Positions 1-11,175 are shown, numbered from the stretch's first letter. The stretch: 24,192 nucleotides of DNA from Rhizopus sp. PT2906 (GCA_025529335.1 JAMYHX010000576.1:1-24192); one strand, 5' to 3'. The notes: a model not told the origin generated them from the letters alone. A program made the numbers and translations.

Positions 1-590
1 GCGACTCTGTTACCCATTGGTATTAGATCAGCAAGCTTCTCACGTCTTATTGCCAGTCGTCTCTACACTACCTTTATTAGGCCCAAGTTTGAGTACGGCC
101 TGTGAATCTGCATCTTTCAACTTAAGCAACTCGTCCTCCTTGAAAAAGCACAAGATCAATTTCTTCGAATGGCTTTCGATGGTCATCATACCTCTTCAAC
201 CGGCGCCTTCGAGCATTGGTCAACCAGACCTTGGTGTAGATCCCTACCTTACCCTACGGATGTGCGTTCATGATCGTAGTCGTCTTTTGGGGTGGCGTAT
301 GGGTTGGCTCTCTGGTAGTCCTATTGCTTGTTGTGGTCATCCACACGTCTCACGAGCGCATTTGTTGAGTTGCTTTCGGGTGGCGATACGCTTAAATGTT
401 GCTCTCAGCAATCACTCTAATTCATTGGATTAAGTGTTGAACCAGCTTCCTCACAAGTTTCCAGTTCGGCATTTTCTTTCTCTTGTTGGTCTGCATGGTG
501 ACCAGTTGTCTGTATCATTCTGTTTGAAATTGAATAAATCTGCGAGCCAGAAGAAGAATTCACAACAATTATCTCTGATACTGTAAAAAG
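1..590 (+). pseudogene. 3' relic of a non-LTR (LINE-type) retrotransposon reverse transcriptase
   Basis: Frame 1 from the left edge reads a reverse-transcriptase thumb-like segment: GFS-like 'ASFSRLIASRLYTTFIRPKF' followed at once by EYGL and an in-frame TGA. After it come 'TSSTGAFEHW' and more stops. The frame then changes, and from about 270 reads GWRMGWLSG, then GHPHVSRAHLLSCF (a His/Cys-rich tail) and LNQLPHKFP. The last part (about 530-590) reads EICEPEEEF-like sequence in a third frame. Order and motifs match the C-terminus of fungal LINE polyproteins; the same tail recurs at 11270-11690. At least two frameshifts and several stops make it dead. The 5' part lies outside the window. Confidence 0.72.
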
Positions 591-1259
591 GTTATGTTTC
601 GTTAAAGGCTTGAGTGTAAATTGAGTTATTTAAGAGTTTTTGCCGCGTGGCCACCAGATCTTAATATATCAAAAGAAATAACTTGCATTATATAAAGGTA
701 AAAGTAAAAATAAAAGTGAATCCTAATGATACGAGGCTTCAAGTTAAGTGTATTGGTAGATAAGAGTGATAAAAGTAAAGTAAAAGTATAAAAGAGTAAT
801 AAAAAGTACTTTAGAATACCAAATGTATTAGAAAGTAAAAAGTTCAAGTAAAAGCATATAAAGATGAGAGAGTTATGCTGAGAATTGACTGACTAATCTA
901 TTTAAAGAAATTGAACGTATTTATATATAAAAAAATATTAAGTTTGGTTTGTTTGAACTTCATGAGGAGCATGAACTTCGGATAGGTTGTGAAGTTCATC
1001 AGTTTCAATTCCGTTTTCGTTACAATACTTCTGGTTCATTATTCTTTGGAAACTCTCTCTTTAGACAAGAACTCATACTGTTTATAAAATAAATAAGAAA
1101 AAGATAAAAATAAAAGGAGTAGAGCAGTGACAATAGATGGTCTAAAAAATCCTTCAGTTAAAATAAATATATATTATATATAACAAGTCAATCTTTTTAA
1201 TAAAAAGATGCTGTAATGTCATCAAGTCTATTTAAGTAAATATGTATATACAAGTCATT
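591..1259. other. AT-rich intergenic DNA
   Basis: No convincing gene on either strand. The stretch is A/T-rich with runs of AAAAGTAAAAGT-like sequence, which alone creates a low-complexity minus-strand ORF at 626-847. A small perfect stem (ATGAACTTC 971-979 with GAAGTTCAT 991-999, 11-nt loop) is present, preceded by another GAACTTCAT copy at 955. The right end would hold the 3' UTR of the minus-strand transporter gene. Confidence 0.6.
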
Positions 1260-4200
1260 CTATGAGCGCGAATTCAACCATTGTTCTGGATTTTCAACAC
1301 CAACTAGATCTTGAACAACTGAAAGGAGAACTTGCAACTCATCTACAAAAACAAGGCTGTTCATTAAATAGGAGGAATAGGAAGGGAATGATGGGTTGGC
1401 GATATCACTAGGTTCAATCATAATTTTCTTTTCGAGTATATTGACAAAGTTCTCTCTGCACTCAATAGGAGACAACATATAGGGTGGTAAGGACGTCTTT
1501 GCATACAGAGTAGATGAGATCATCTTTAGAGTTGAAAGAATAGATGATAGCTATTCAAAGAGTTATTCATACGTATTATGTTTCTGTGGTACTAAGCTTA
1601 CATATTCTTTTCTTTCTCTCCCAAGAATTGATCCAATGTGCCGCTTCCATTCAGGTTTAACCCGAGCAAGTGATGAAGCCATGTTTATGACAAGATCAGA
1701 CATATTATCCACAATTTGTACTAGAGTCTTGTAATTTTCTGCAGGAAAGTAGCCTCGTAATGGCGGCTCATAGTTTGCTTGATGTAAAAGAGTGTGCTCT
1801 TCAGCAATCTGTCGTCGAAGTTCAATTGCAAGCTTTTGGAATCCTTTACTTTGTTTATCTGTTATTGGCTCATCAATAATAGCTATGGTGCTAGCAGCCA
1901 AGATACCATAAGCTTTTCCGATATCACGAATTGTACTTGCAAGCCTTTTTCGAAGTTCTACGCGACTTGTAGGCGGGAAAGGGATTGCAATCAAGATACC
2001 AGAAGCAGCAATTCCGATAACTACCATTAGTAATCGCTAAAACGATAAAAAGTTTAGCATCATGCTGTGAACAGTCAATGTTACTTACTTTTCCGGCAAC
2101 CGTATAAACCTGATCATAGATAGCTACACCAGATACTGCATAGTTATATTCGTATATGATGACTAAAATCATTGTGATCTTGCTCATCAAAGCAGCAACT
2201 CGAAATTTTGCCACAAAAAAGAATATATAGTACAATGGCAAGAAGATAACAAAAGACAAAACAGCTAAACCATATGGGTTTCCTCGCGTAATCTCCCATA
2301 CGATGATCCCAAGAACCGCACCTACTATGGAACCTATGACTCGGTCGATCAACCCAAAAATAAATGCACCAGTCATCGGGAACATCCAAAGCACCAAGGT
2401 GATCATGGCCCATTGTCCTCTCCATTCTATGTACCAGCCTGCATCCTGTGGTCTCCAAGCAGGGATAGCCAACATGACAACTCCTAAAGCAGTTTTGAAT
2501 GCAAAAAACGTTGTTGTGCTTGTCAGCCACCTGCCAGCTACATAGATTGCATTGAAGAACTTTTGCATAGGCGTAACAGGAAGAGAAACATCAGGGTCAT
2601 TTTTCCTATACTTGTCTTTGTCTTGTTCGCCTCCTGCATTGAATACGGTTCGTTCGTCTGATTCGCGTCTATTGTCATCATTACGAGTAGAACATCTTGC
2701 CAAATCATTTCCTGCGTTTACATTTTCTGATTCTTGAACATCCACTCCAACCGCTCCATCAACTTGATCACCTGAATGTAACCATCTAGATAGTGTCTGA
2801 TGAGGAAACCATAGCCTATAATTTTTACGTTTTGCTTCAAGCTCTTCAACTAGTTCTATAAAGGATGTAATATGGACGGCATGTTCTCTTAAATTATAAA
2901 GATACAGAGATATTAAATAAAGCGGCCCATTCCTTGGCAGGTCGGCAGGATCCAGCTCCAAAAACTTTTTAAATGTTTCGCTGCTTTTACTCATCTCGTC
3001 AAAGCGAACAATGAGCTCCTTCATCGTTGTTGATGAAATTTGTGCAGGCTGATTTTCAGTGTCAATATTGCTCACTTTTGGTCGCGAAACCCAAAATCTT
3101 GGAAATGGCCATAGAATACTATTCAAACCGGTCCTGGGATGATAGTGAAGTTTAGTAATCCTGTCAAGACATTGTCCAGTGGCATCGGTGCATGATTGCG
3201 TTAGTTCAGCGGATATAGGCTTTAGGCTTTCCAGAGAAGCGCTGAATGCGTTCAAAATTTCAGAATTTTTGAATCTACTGAAATATAAGTTTCTGTTATC
3301 AGAGTTTAAATAACTCGATTTGATGATAAAGCTAAGGCCAATGCCGTGTAATGAGGCACGCATACTTCGCACAGATTTAGTCAACCTGCTACAGTCTTGA
3401 TCGGAAATACGAGAGAAAGTGATTTCTCGTTGGACTGCTCGTTTGCATTCAATCATCAAGAGTACACCATTCTGCAAACGTGTATGGAGCTGAGGTAACG
3501 TCGATTGGCTGGAAGGTGGCACAAGGTCTAAAAACGCATTAGAGTGTTCTTTGAAGAATGCATTATATCCGTCAAGGGTTTGCCGCAAGACGCCAAGAAA
3601 GTTGCTGATGCTATTGTCTGGCCAAATAAAGTAGTTGACAGCCAAAGAAATAGCACCAGCAAGGGCAACAGGTTTAAGAAATTCCCACTAGATAGAGATC
3701 AGAAAGAGGTGCTGTGTTCATATTGTGATTGTTCACTTACAGTGACAGCAGTAGTGAATCTTGGAATAGAGGCATAGTATGTCATAGTAAACTAGAGATC
3801 AAGGTGTTACTCGCTTTAGTGTTGAGTTAAAGTCTGACTTACTGTTAACATAATGCAGGCGTTTACAGCAGCAAAGTTGGCTATGGTTCCCCTATAATTT
3901 AATACTCATTTTTATCTTTTGCTTATATGCGTGTACCTTTTGGCAGTTTTATACGAATGATATTTAAAGCAAATGTTCCAATAAATAGAAATACAGCTAA
4001 AATTGCACATGCACCAGGCTGTACAGGATTTGGATTGGAAGTATCACGGGCTAAGCTTGCAAGAAAAGCACCTAGAGACAAAACGTTTAGACCAATGTTG
4101 CAAAGGTACGCAAATATGCTTACCCAAGATGCTCCATGCTGATGCTATTAGCGCACCAAAGGTTCCTAGTAGCACTGCCTATATACATACTTGTTTACAT

Positions 4201-4814
4201 CTAATTTAAATAATGATCCTTATACTGTTTTACCTCCGTTTGCACTCCTAAAAAGGAAAAGATGTCAATGTACAAATTTTTGTAGAACCATGTCTTGTCC
4301 TCTTACCAATTGTTCGCACAGGGAAATAAAATATTGTAACGATTGCCACAAGCAGTGTAGCTGATCCAAGTACGTCTCTAGTATGATTGACTAGACAAAG
4401 TATGGTGGATATCAGTAATGCAATAGATGCTTTTACTGTTTTTCTGATGCGAGGAGGTGGTGGCAAGGAAAAATGAAATCGTCGAAATAAGCGCTTTTTT
4501 TTAGCTTGTGTCTCTTTTATATCACTTAATCCATCATCTCTGATTTGTGTATCTGAAGTATACGAAGATCTGTTTGGTGCAGTACCATCGTTGTTACTTG
4601 AGACTACTTTGTCCAATTGATCTTGTGAATGACTAGGCGAATCTGAAGCTAAGGGTGTCAATACTGGTAGTTGTTCATGCCGTGGTTGAACGTTGACGCA
4701 TGTATTTTGATCTGATCTATCAATGTTTGATCCGACCTGTGCTGAATTATTAGACCTTTCTTGAAGGTGCTTTGATTTATGCAGTTCTGTTAATTCCGTG
4801 TCTCTATTATTCAT
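1260..4814 (-). CDS. ArAE-2 / FUSC-type membrane transporter (putative ER-transporter 6TM N-terminal family), 8 exons
   Basis: Spliced model (minus strand): 4814-4307, 4174-4124, 4071-3937, 3880-3843, 3791-3741, 3687-2089, 2036-1602, 1523-1260; 1026 aa, every junction in phase with GT-AG introns of 51-132 nt. The start is the ATG at 4814; an upstream in-frame TTG only extends a pyrimidine tract. Residues 1-122 are polar. Residues 126-260 form an N-terminal membrane bundle (ASIALLISTILCLVN, ATLLVAIVTIFYF and three more). A long soluble, partly helical region follows, with an acidic linker around residue 600. A second bundle (about 640-820) holds the FUSC-like signature AIPAW...WRGQWAMITL and GSIVGAVLGIIVW, then a helical C-terminal domain. 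This two-bundle layout is that of fungal ArAE-2 proteins (DUF2421 type), thought to export aromatic or organic acids; the substrate is unknown. No break is seen. Confidence 0.87.
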
Positions 4815-5338
4815 CCAATAGCAGAATATAAAAGAGAAAAAGAGAGAGAGAAAAAAAGATAGTGTCAACTTTATTTTACGTCATGTTTAAAGGAAAAACC
4901 AAAAGGCTCAAAACTCAAACCATATAGGCCGTATTGACCAATCATTTTTTACCTTTACATAATTCATTAAGTATTTTGTAAGCTGCTTTAAAAAACTAGT
5001 AAAGCGGGTAAAAATATATCACCATCATGTGTAAAGTGATTTATGGCCGTAGAGTTACCCTTTGATACGGTGATGTTACACGTTAAACTAACACATCTAA
5101 TGCAACAAGTTAAGTACTGATGATACCCTTCGCCCCAGTCCACAACTAGTGAAGGCTGCTTATCTAAAAGCCAACTATACTGGAAAGCGCCTCAATGATG
5201 GAACGCGCATAAAGTATAGTTTTATACGTTATGAGGACAACGGATAGATCGAATTACAATGTCATTAAGTGATAAACAAGTTAAACATAATAAAAAAAAC
5301 TTTATAAAATGAAGTTTATACAATTATTTCAAGTTTCT
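4815..5338. promoter_or_regulatory. Promoter region of the ArAE-type transporter and 3' flank of the CoA ligase
   Basis: Gene-free. Just upstream of the ATG at 4814 the coding (minus) strand has a long pyrimidine tract (about 4825-4865), common before fungal start codons. A CCAAT box is present on the plus strand near 4939 (GACCAATCATT). No RNA gene or repeat recognised. Confidence 0.4.
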
Positions 5339-7343
5339 TTACAAATGAGCTCGAGAGATCTGCTGTTCTTGTTCTTGTTTTACCCATTCTTTTACTGTTC
5401 TTCTTAGAATCTTCCCACTTGGACTTTTAGGAACCTGATCTATAAATCGAATGCCCCCTCGAAGTTTTTTGTAATCCACTACATTTTCATTCACAAATTG
5501 CGTTATTTTGACTGCCGTTTCTTGGCTTCTTGCGACAGTAGGCTGAAGAACAATGTAAGCTCGAGGAATTTCCGTTGCCTGAGCTGCATCATATACACCA
5601 ATAACACAGCAATCTGCAACACTTGGATGACTCATTAATAGCGCTTCCAGCTCTATAATTTTCCAATAGAAAACGAATGAGTGAATATAGAGATATTGTG
5701 TATTTTTCGTTGGCTTACCAGCTGGAGCAACCTGATATCCTTTATACTTGATGAGCTCTTTAATACGATCAATAATAAAAAATTCGCCATATTTGGAATC
5801 GTATCTTGCAACATCTCCTGTACGCAACCACCCATCCTCTGTGAATGTTTCTGCATTTGCTTTGTCGTCATTCAGGTAGCCCTTCATAATGGTTGGACCC
5901 TTCAAAAGGATTTCTCCTGGCTGATCAGGGCCTAACTCTATTTGCAATAAAAGTACGTTAGGAAAGCTACGCGAGATGTTACTTTAAACTTATTACCATT
6001 GCCTGCTTCATCCACTAATTTACATTCCATATTGGCTACCAACTCTCCAGTTGACCCTGGAGGGCTTATTCCAACTCTTTGGTATATGCAGCCCGCAGTT
6101 GTTTCTGTCATACCATATCTATTGAACTGCGATTAAGCCGTACGATTGATTAAGAAAAAAAATCCTTACCCTTGGCGTACATATGCTTTAATACGTGCAT
6201 TCAACGCTTCGATATGTTCATGACCTAAGGGAGCAGCACCACTTGTAAGCATCTTAAGCGAAGAAAGATCATACTTCAGAGGTATATCACTTTTTGCAAG
6301 TTGTACAGCTATACGATCAATAAAGTTAGAATACAATCTTATTGAACCAAGAACATTCCTCTTACCAACAGGAGGCACAATAGCAGCAGTAGTTATCCTG
6401 TACTTTTCAATTAACTGGCATACAAGTTCCAGTTCATACTTTGGTACAACCACCACAGTTATGAGGCAATAAAAGGCTCGAAAAACAAGGGTAGTTAAGC
6501 CAAAGATGTGATAGAAAGGTAAGAAGCCAAGTATGATACTGTCATCTTGGTTTGGGTCAGTCTGTTCAAATTCAGTGATAATAGTCATTTGAGCAACAAA
6601 GTTCTTGTGTGTGAGCATAACACCCTTTGCAAGACCTGTGGTTCCACTTGAGAAGCAGATAAACGCAACATCGTCAGGTGATGGTCTGTCTTGGATAGAG
6701 AGACTGATTTTGCTTGATGTAGTAGCGATGGAGTAGTACGACTTGAACCCATCTATTGATTCGTTTCCAAATAAGAAAATTCTATCTTTAGGAATATTGT
6801 TTCTGGCAGCTACTTTTGTCAAAACGGGTAAAAGTGAGGGAACGGTGACAATGGCTTTAGCATTAGACAAGTGTACTTGATGATCAAATTCCTCTATAAT
6901 ACATAAGCATAAGTCAACCTGAGACGAGTGTAAATGTATTTACATACTTTCGGTATAGCTCGGGTTACTATGTACAAAAACAAGAAATAGAGTAAGTAAA
7001 GAGAAACAAAAACTATGTAGGCTTGAATACGTTACCCAGGAGTAACAATGCATTGCGCTCCAAGTAAGGAAAGATAAAGCACGGCGTGATCATACTGATT
7101 TGGAGCAAACACTGCTACAACATCGCCTTTGCTTAATTTCACCTTTTCTTTCCAACCTGCAGCAATTCTATCAGTCAAATCTTTTACTTGAGCATAAGAA
7201 AGTGATTTTCCAGACAGTCCATCAATCAACAAAGGTTTATTTTGCGAGCGACTCTGATTAAACTTATTTGAATCAAAAACATGCGTGTAGATGTCTGTAT
7301 CAGGGACATTGACAGTTGGTTGGCTTGATCTGAATATGACCAT
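5339..7343 (-). CDS. 4-coumarate-CoA ligase-like acyl-CoA synthetase (AMP-binding), 7 exons
   Basis: Spliced model (minus): 7343-7036, 6967-6948, 6893-6366, 6308-6170, 6118-5997, 5937-5719, 5652-5339; 549 aa, the usual size for 4CL-like enzymes. ATG at 7343 is chosen over an in-frame upstream TTG. Motifs in order: adenylate-binding loop SSGTTGLAKGVMLTH near residue 190; LPFYHIFG; SGAAPLG; GYGMTET across the exon 4/5 junction; TGDVARYD; FFIIDRIKELIKYKGYQVAP; C-terminal PKSPSGKILRR with the catalytic lysine near 526. It should activate an aryl or fatty acid via acyl-AMP to the CoA thioester. The last residues are SRAHL, and AHL fits the loose PTS1 pattern, suggesting a peroxisomal location. The 20-nt exon 6967-6948 (NPSYTE) is required to keep frame and the conserved NP.YT motif. 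The introns 6365-6309 and 5718-5653 are multiples of three and read through without stops. Confidence 0.9.
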
Positions 7344-7399
7344 GATTGAAATAAAAAGAAAGAAATATAGGAACAAGGGAGGTCAGAGGATGCAGCCGC

Positions 7400-7406
7400 T
7401 TAAATA
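7400..7406 (-). promoter_or_regulatory. TATA-like box of the CoA ligase gene
   Basis: Minus-strand TATTTAA about 57 bp before the ATG at 7343, a usual distance for a fungal core promoter. Confidence 0.35.
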
Positions 7407-8676
7407 CTTTTGTGTCAAATGAGTGTTGACTGTTTCAATTGGGATTCTCTCTTATTCTATCCAGCAAGTGGGAAATTTGTTACTAATTGCATACCCAATC
7501 TTTTGGCTTATTGGCTAAAAGGGAAAATGATTTACCTTTTGTATACTCTTTCCTAATATCGAAGTTTGCTGAGATATTTGATCGAATTAAATATTATGCA
7601 CAAATATAAAGTCGTTAATCTCTGTATAATAATCTTTTTATTAGGCAAGAAAGACACTACAATCTTCTTACAGACAGCGTCTTTCTGTAAAAGAAAAAAT
7701 TAATTAAAGAACCGGTAAGAAACATGATGAATGGAAATTAAGCATTAGAAATAAAAAGAAGTGTTTAAAGACAAGGTTATTTTGATATAAGTCCGTAAGA
7801 CGATAATCTTCTCATACAATAAGAATAAAAATACTTTAAGGATGAGTGCAGCAGATGCGTCTCATAATGCTTTTCCCAGGAATCTGATACCACGAACTTT
7901 AGTAGTCACAAGTCACGTAAAATGAGAGTAGATTTAGGTCTCAGACTGAATAATTAGAGAAGTAGACAAAAAGGCATCCAAGGTCAAGCTTTTAGTGACA
8001 AGTTGAAATGAATAATATCACTTCTTTTCTTTCATTTCTGCTGTGGACAATAAGAAGATCAAATTCTTAATCAATATTGTGAATGATGAATATCATTTCT
8101 CTTTTCCAATTAATTTCATTTTATGAAGGACTGAGCCGTAACGACTCATTAATGTATTATGTGCTTTTTAAAAATGTATGAAAAGATATCTAAAGTTGGA
8201 GATATCAGCAACTCGGCTTGTTTTCTATATAAACGTGACCTATGGAAATAATCAAATCAATCCCGGTTGATACTACAGTATATGAACCTTCAGACTCAAC
8301 TCTGAAAAAGTATTTTTTTAGTCTGTCAGCTTAAGAAACACCTTAAAAATTACCGTAGTAATAACCTACAAAGACTTATCTGTAACTCATAGCATTGAAA
8401 AGACAGCTTATCCAATAAGATGGTGTTTTTATGCCAAGATCTGGCTTATATTCTTAATAGAATAATTAACAAAATCAAGGCACCAAGGCTTGGAAAAAGC
8501 TATAAAAGAGAGATAGAGTTTTAGTTCAATATCAATCTCTTTGAAACTGCTATAAGTCCTATCCTTATGCTATTTTTTCTCTTTTTAGTATTTCCAAATA
8601 ATGCATTGATACTCTAGTTTAACATGAAAACCAAATAAACAATCGTTTTACTGTCAACGATGAAGGTGTCCAGCGC
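7407..8676. other. Intergenic region between divergent ligase and recombinase genes
   Basis: No ORF with coding character on either strand over about 1.3 kb. Two small perfect stems are visible: TTACAGA/TCTGTAA (7668-7674 with 7684-7690) and GATATCT/AGATATC (8185-8191 with 8200-8206). The right end carries the promoter of the plus-strand recombinase gene. Confidence 0.5.
8501..8508 (+). promoter_or_regulatory. TATA box before the recombinase-like gene
   Basis: TATAAAAG about 175 bp upstream of the proposed ATG at 8677, followed by a CT-rich stretch. Confidence 0.35.
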
Positions 8677-9387
8677 ATGATTGACAATAATTCAGCTATG
8701 TACTATAGCAACCAGATGATCATTGCTCAAAATATGGTTCATCGACCTGTGAACACTATTAAGGCATATTCATCCAAGCAAGAAGAGTGGAAGGTAATTC
8801 TAGAAAATAATAATAAAGAAAAGGTTTGAAAATCTAACTATGTTGTTTAAACATAGAAATGGTGCCTTGAACAAAGGTTTGGTGATGGAGAGATCGTCAC
8901 TGACCAAAATCTTAGCTATTTCCTTGCAGAATATGTCATGAAACGAGGCCGAAAACTTAGAAGAAATCCAGATGGCACCCCTATTGCTCTAGGCAGAGAG
9001 TCAGTCCTCGCCTATGTCAAAGCTATTGCAGGCATATACAGCAAGCAAAAAGCACTTGGCTTAAACTTCCATGATCCTGCAAGAGGACCCCTCGTTAGAA
9101 CTTTTCTAGATACTCTCGAAAAAGAAAAGGTCAAGAGTAAGAGGCAATATTTTGAAGATCGAGGGAAAAATACATTGAATGATGGCTACATCAAACAAAT
9201 TATGGAAGCTTTTTGTCAGGTTTTCTCCGTTTACGATCCAGCACTATTAAATAAAAACAACTCAGTTAGAATAGTATTTGTGTTTTCATTGTATTTTGAT
9301 CATTACATTGTCGGTCAAATCATTAATACAAATGGGAGGTTCTCCACCTTTCAGATAGTCCAAACCTTTATTATTTTGTGCCTATAA
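8677..9387 (+). CDS. Crypton/Ndc10-like tyrosine recombinase, core-binding domain only (probably truncated)
   Basis: Two exons: 8677-8793 and 8857-9387, joined at GAGTGGAAG|AAATGG with a GTAATT...TAG intron of 63 nt; 215 aa. The reading shows the pattern of the N-terminal DNA-binding (core-binding) domain of eukaryotic tyrosine recombinases: NTIKAYSSKQEEWKKWC, FGDGEIVTDQNLSYFL, SVLAYVKAIAGIYSKQKALG, DPARGPLVRTFLDTL, DRGKNTLNDGY. Normally a catalytic half with R-H-R-Y residues follows. Here the frame degenerates after about 9250 into hydrophobic, non-conserved sequence and stops at 9387, and no catalytic half is found downstream. It is most likely a 3'-truncated Crypton relic whose remaining half is intact, or a domesticated DNA-binding protein. 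The last 140 bases may be chance coding antisense to the next gene. Confidence 0.6.
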
Positions 9388-9413
9388 AACCTTGTTACAA
9401 AGATAATCTAGTA

Positions 9414-9934
9414 TTAGGATAAGCTCCTTACTTGTTCTTCTTCAGTTTCAGTGACGTTTTCATCTTCTACCTCTTCTTCGCTCTCAATGTGTTTTCTCTT
9501 CTTGGAGTCTAATGAGGAATCTTTTTTTTTTAAAAAATGTATTCACGTTGTAGTGACATTTAATAATGTACCTTTTTGGTGTCTTCCTTTGTTCTTCTTA
9601 TTAATCTTAATACGTGGTATCAATGAATTAGTACTGTTAAAGGATTTTGAGATATTTTTAAATTACTGTCAGAATCAAATGATTATTTTGAGTAATTTTT
9701 CCATAATTTTGTATTGATTCTGCTGCTATTTTAATAGATGAAGATTGCTGTTGTTGTGATTCTTGAGGAACAAGCTGACATAACTTCTGGAATACATGTA
9801 TAGAATTAAACAAAGGAGTTTAGTGCAAATACGTTAAGAGGATGCTTCATTACTTTTAATTCATCGAGTATGCTCTGAATGTATTTCTTTTGGTATTTTC
9901 GTGATTCTAAAAGATCAGCTAAATCGCGTTCCAT
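9414..9934 (-). CDS. Small four-exon gene, function unrecognised
   Basis: Spliced model (minus): 9934-9854, 9786-9667, 9605-9572, 9520-9414; 113 aa, all junctions GT-AG and in phase. The second intron has a TACTAAT branch site. The protein starts MERDLADLLESRKYQKKY, a helical and possibly coiled-coil N-terminus, then a Gln/Ser-rich stretch, a basic patch (INKKNKGRHQK, SKKRKH), and an acidic tail (SEEEVEDENVTETEEEQ). This basic/acidic make-up suggests a nuclear or chromatin-associated protein, but no family was recognised. An alternative end exists: a donor at 9431 and acceptor at 9382 would add about 31 residues ending at 9286, antisense to the recombinase-like gene. The two genes are convergent. 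Confidence 0.5.
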
Positions 9935-10451
9935 ATGGTTGTTGTATTTAGGTTTTTAAGATAGGTTTAAACAAAGTAAAAGTACGATGAGACTGTGTTG
10001 TATTTTTATTCAGAATAAAGTGAAGAGAAAAGAGATGATAGAATAATCAATATTTATATAATCAGAAGCTGAGTTATTTTTAAACTGCATTGACCACATT
10101 TGATCAAGGTGTAACAGATCTTATAGTAACATTGGGTTCAACTCTAAATATTGTATTTAAGCACTAATAGTAGCGTGGATACTACAATGGTCGCAAGCAG
10201 CTCTCAAGGAAACATTGCTTTTTTGGTAGCTTTGGATTGTATATATAATCTTCCAGTTTTTTGTTGGTACGCGATGAAAGTACCTTTTCATATTTTATCG
10301 AAGTTAGATGAAAACAATGTGTCGGATTGAGAAATACCACGCACACGCAAAAAATACGAGTTTTGCTATTTGCATAACACATGTACACAGCAGGTGATGT
10401 CGATAATTCAAAATAAATTCCTTGCCAGCTAGTAATGACCTGTTATTAACG
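9935..10451. other. Intergenic, upstream of the small minus-strand gene
   Basis: AT-rich, no coding signal trusted. A 68-codon minus ORF at 10182-10388 has no recognisable motif. Contains the presumed promoter of the gene at 9934 and the worn left flank of the transposase relic. Confidence 0.4.
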
Positions 10452-10835
10452 GTGCAGGGGGGATACAGTAACTGGTCATTATATTAACTTCGTCAAAAGT
10501 ACCTTGGACATCTTGGATAACGATGAGGGGTTGAAAATACACTACATTTTTATAGATTTTACCCCCAATTTATACTTCAAAAGACATCTAATGTTATATC
10601 AATAGTTGCGGCTATGGTTGTATACATTTCCCTTCATACTCTCCTGAGCTCAACCCAATCGAACAATTTTGATTTATTGTAAAACAAACTCAAGAGAGAA
10701 AAGCTTCTGGAAAAAGAGACGAATTCCAGTAGAATCCAAGAAACATGCAATAGCGTCTAATTTAGCAGCCTTCGAGGGTTTTTCCATTATTCCATCACAA
10801 AATTTACTGGTTGCTTAGAAAAGAAACATTTATAA
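10452..10835 (+). pseudogene. Tc1/IS630-type DDE transposase relic, C-terminal half
   Basis: Across frames the plus strand reads VTGHYINFVKSTLDILDND, HYIFIDFTPNLYF (position of the second catalytic Asp, normally in a VMDNAPIH-like motif), GYGCIHFPSYSPELNPIEQF (third catalytic acidic residue in the SPELNPIE motif), a stop in place of the following Trp, then REKLLEKET-like and ETCNSV sequence and a C-terminal helix ending near KKHL. At least two frame changes and several stops make it inactive. The N-terminal half is missing. Confidence 0.75.
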
Positions 10836-10837
10836 TT

Positions 10838-11175
10838 AGCTCATAGTATGAATTCTTCACATAAAGTATTATCTCTTTATAAGCATTTATCCCAGCAAGT
10901 TTCTGCAGGCTTAATTCAACCTTGACACTCAAAGAGCTTTACTTATTTAACTTAACAAATCGTTCTTTTTGTCAATTCGTCATCTACTCTCAGAGTATGG
11001 CGCTTAATGCCGCCTTTGACTTTTGACCAGACTTCTTCAGTGGAGCTCAGAAAAGGAGAGTAGGGAAGAATATGCAAACATCCAAAGTATATTTTCTTAA
11101 CAAGTTTCCCTAAGACAGAATATGTATAGATAGGCACATTATCCATTACCAAGTAACTTTGTTGTTTGGCACTTT
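10838..11175 (-). pseudogene. Second Tc1/IS630-type transposase relic, opposite orientation
   Basis: Minus strand from about 11170 reads YLVMDNVPIYTYSVLGKLV, then GCLHILPYSPFLSSTEEVW, SKVKGGIKRHTLRVDDEL and, after a stop, ECQG*IKPAETCWDKCL. These are the D2 region, the SPF...EE-W third acidic motif and the C-terminal tail of the fungal Tc1/mariner group. It lies tail to tail with the relic at 10452-10835 but is a different subfamily (SPFLSSTEE against SPELNPIEQ). It is truncated at the N-terminus, where the repeat at 11182 begins. Confidence 0.75.

Noticed and set aside
626..847. 73-codon minus ORF, Leu/Phe/Tyr-rich
   Set aside because: Product of AAAAGT-type low-complexity DNA; no motif, no splice or promoter context.
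3927..4209. Two overlapping plus-strand ORFs
   Set aside because: They are antisense to exons 2-3 of the ArAE-type transporter, whose splice sites and membrane segments are convincing.
6308..6366. Read-through peptide GKRNVLGSIRLYSN in the CoA ligase
   Set aside because: The segment interrupts a conserved PP.VxxLAKS region and has GTAAG...TATAG borders: it is a 57-nt intron that happens to lack stops.
9451..9717. 88-codon plus ORF rich in Ser, Leu and Phe
   Set aside because: It is antisense to exons 2-4 of the spliced minus-strand gene; composition mirrors its Glu/Lys codons.
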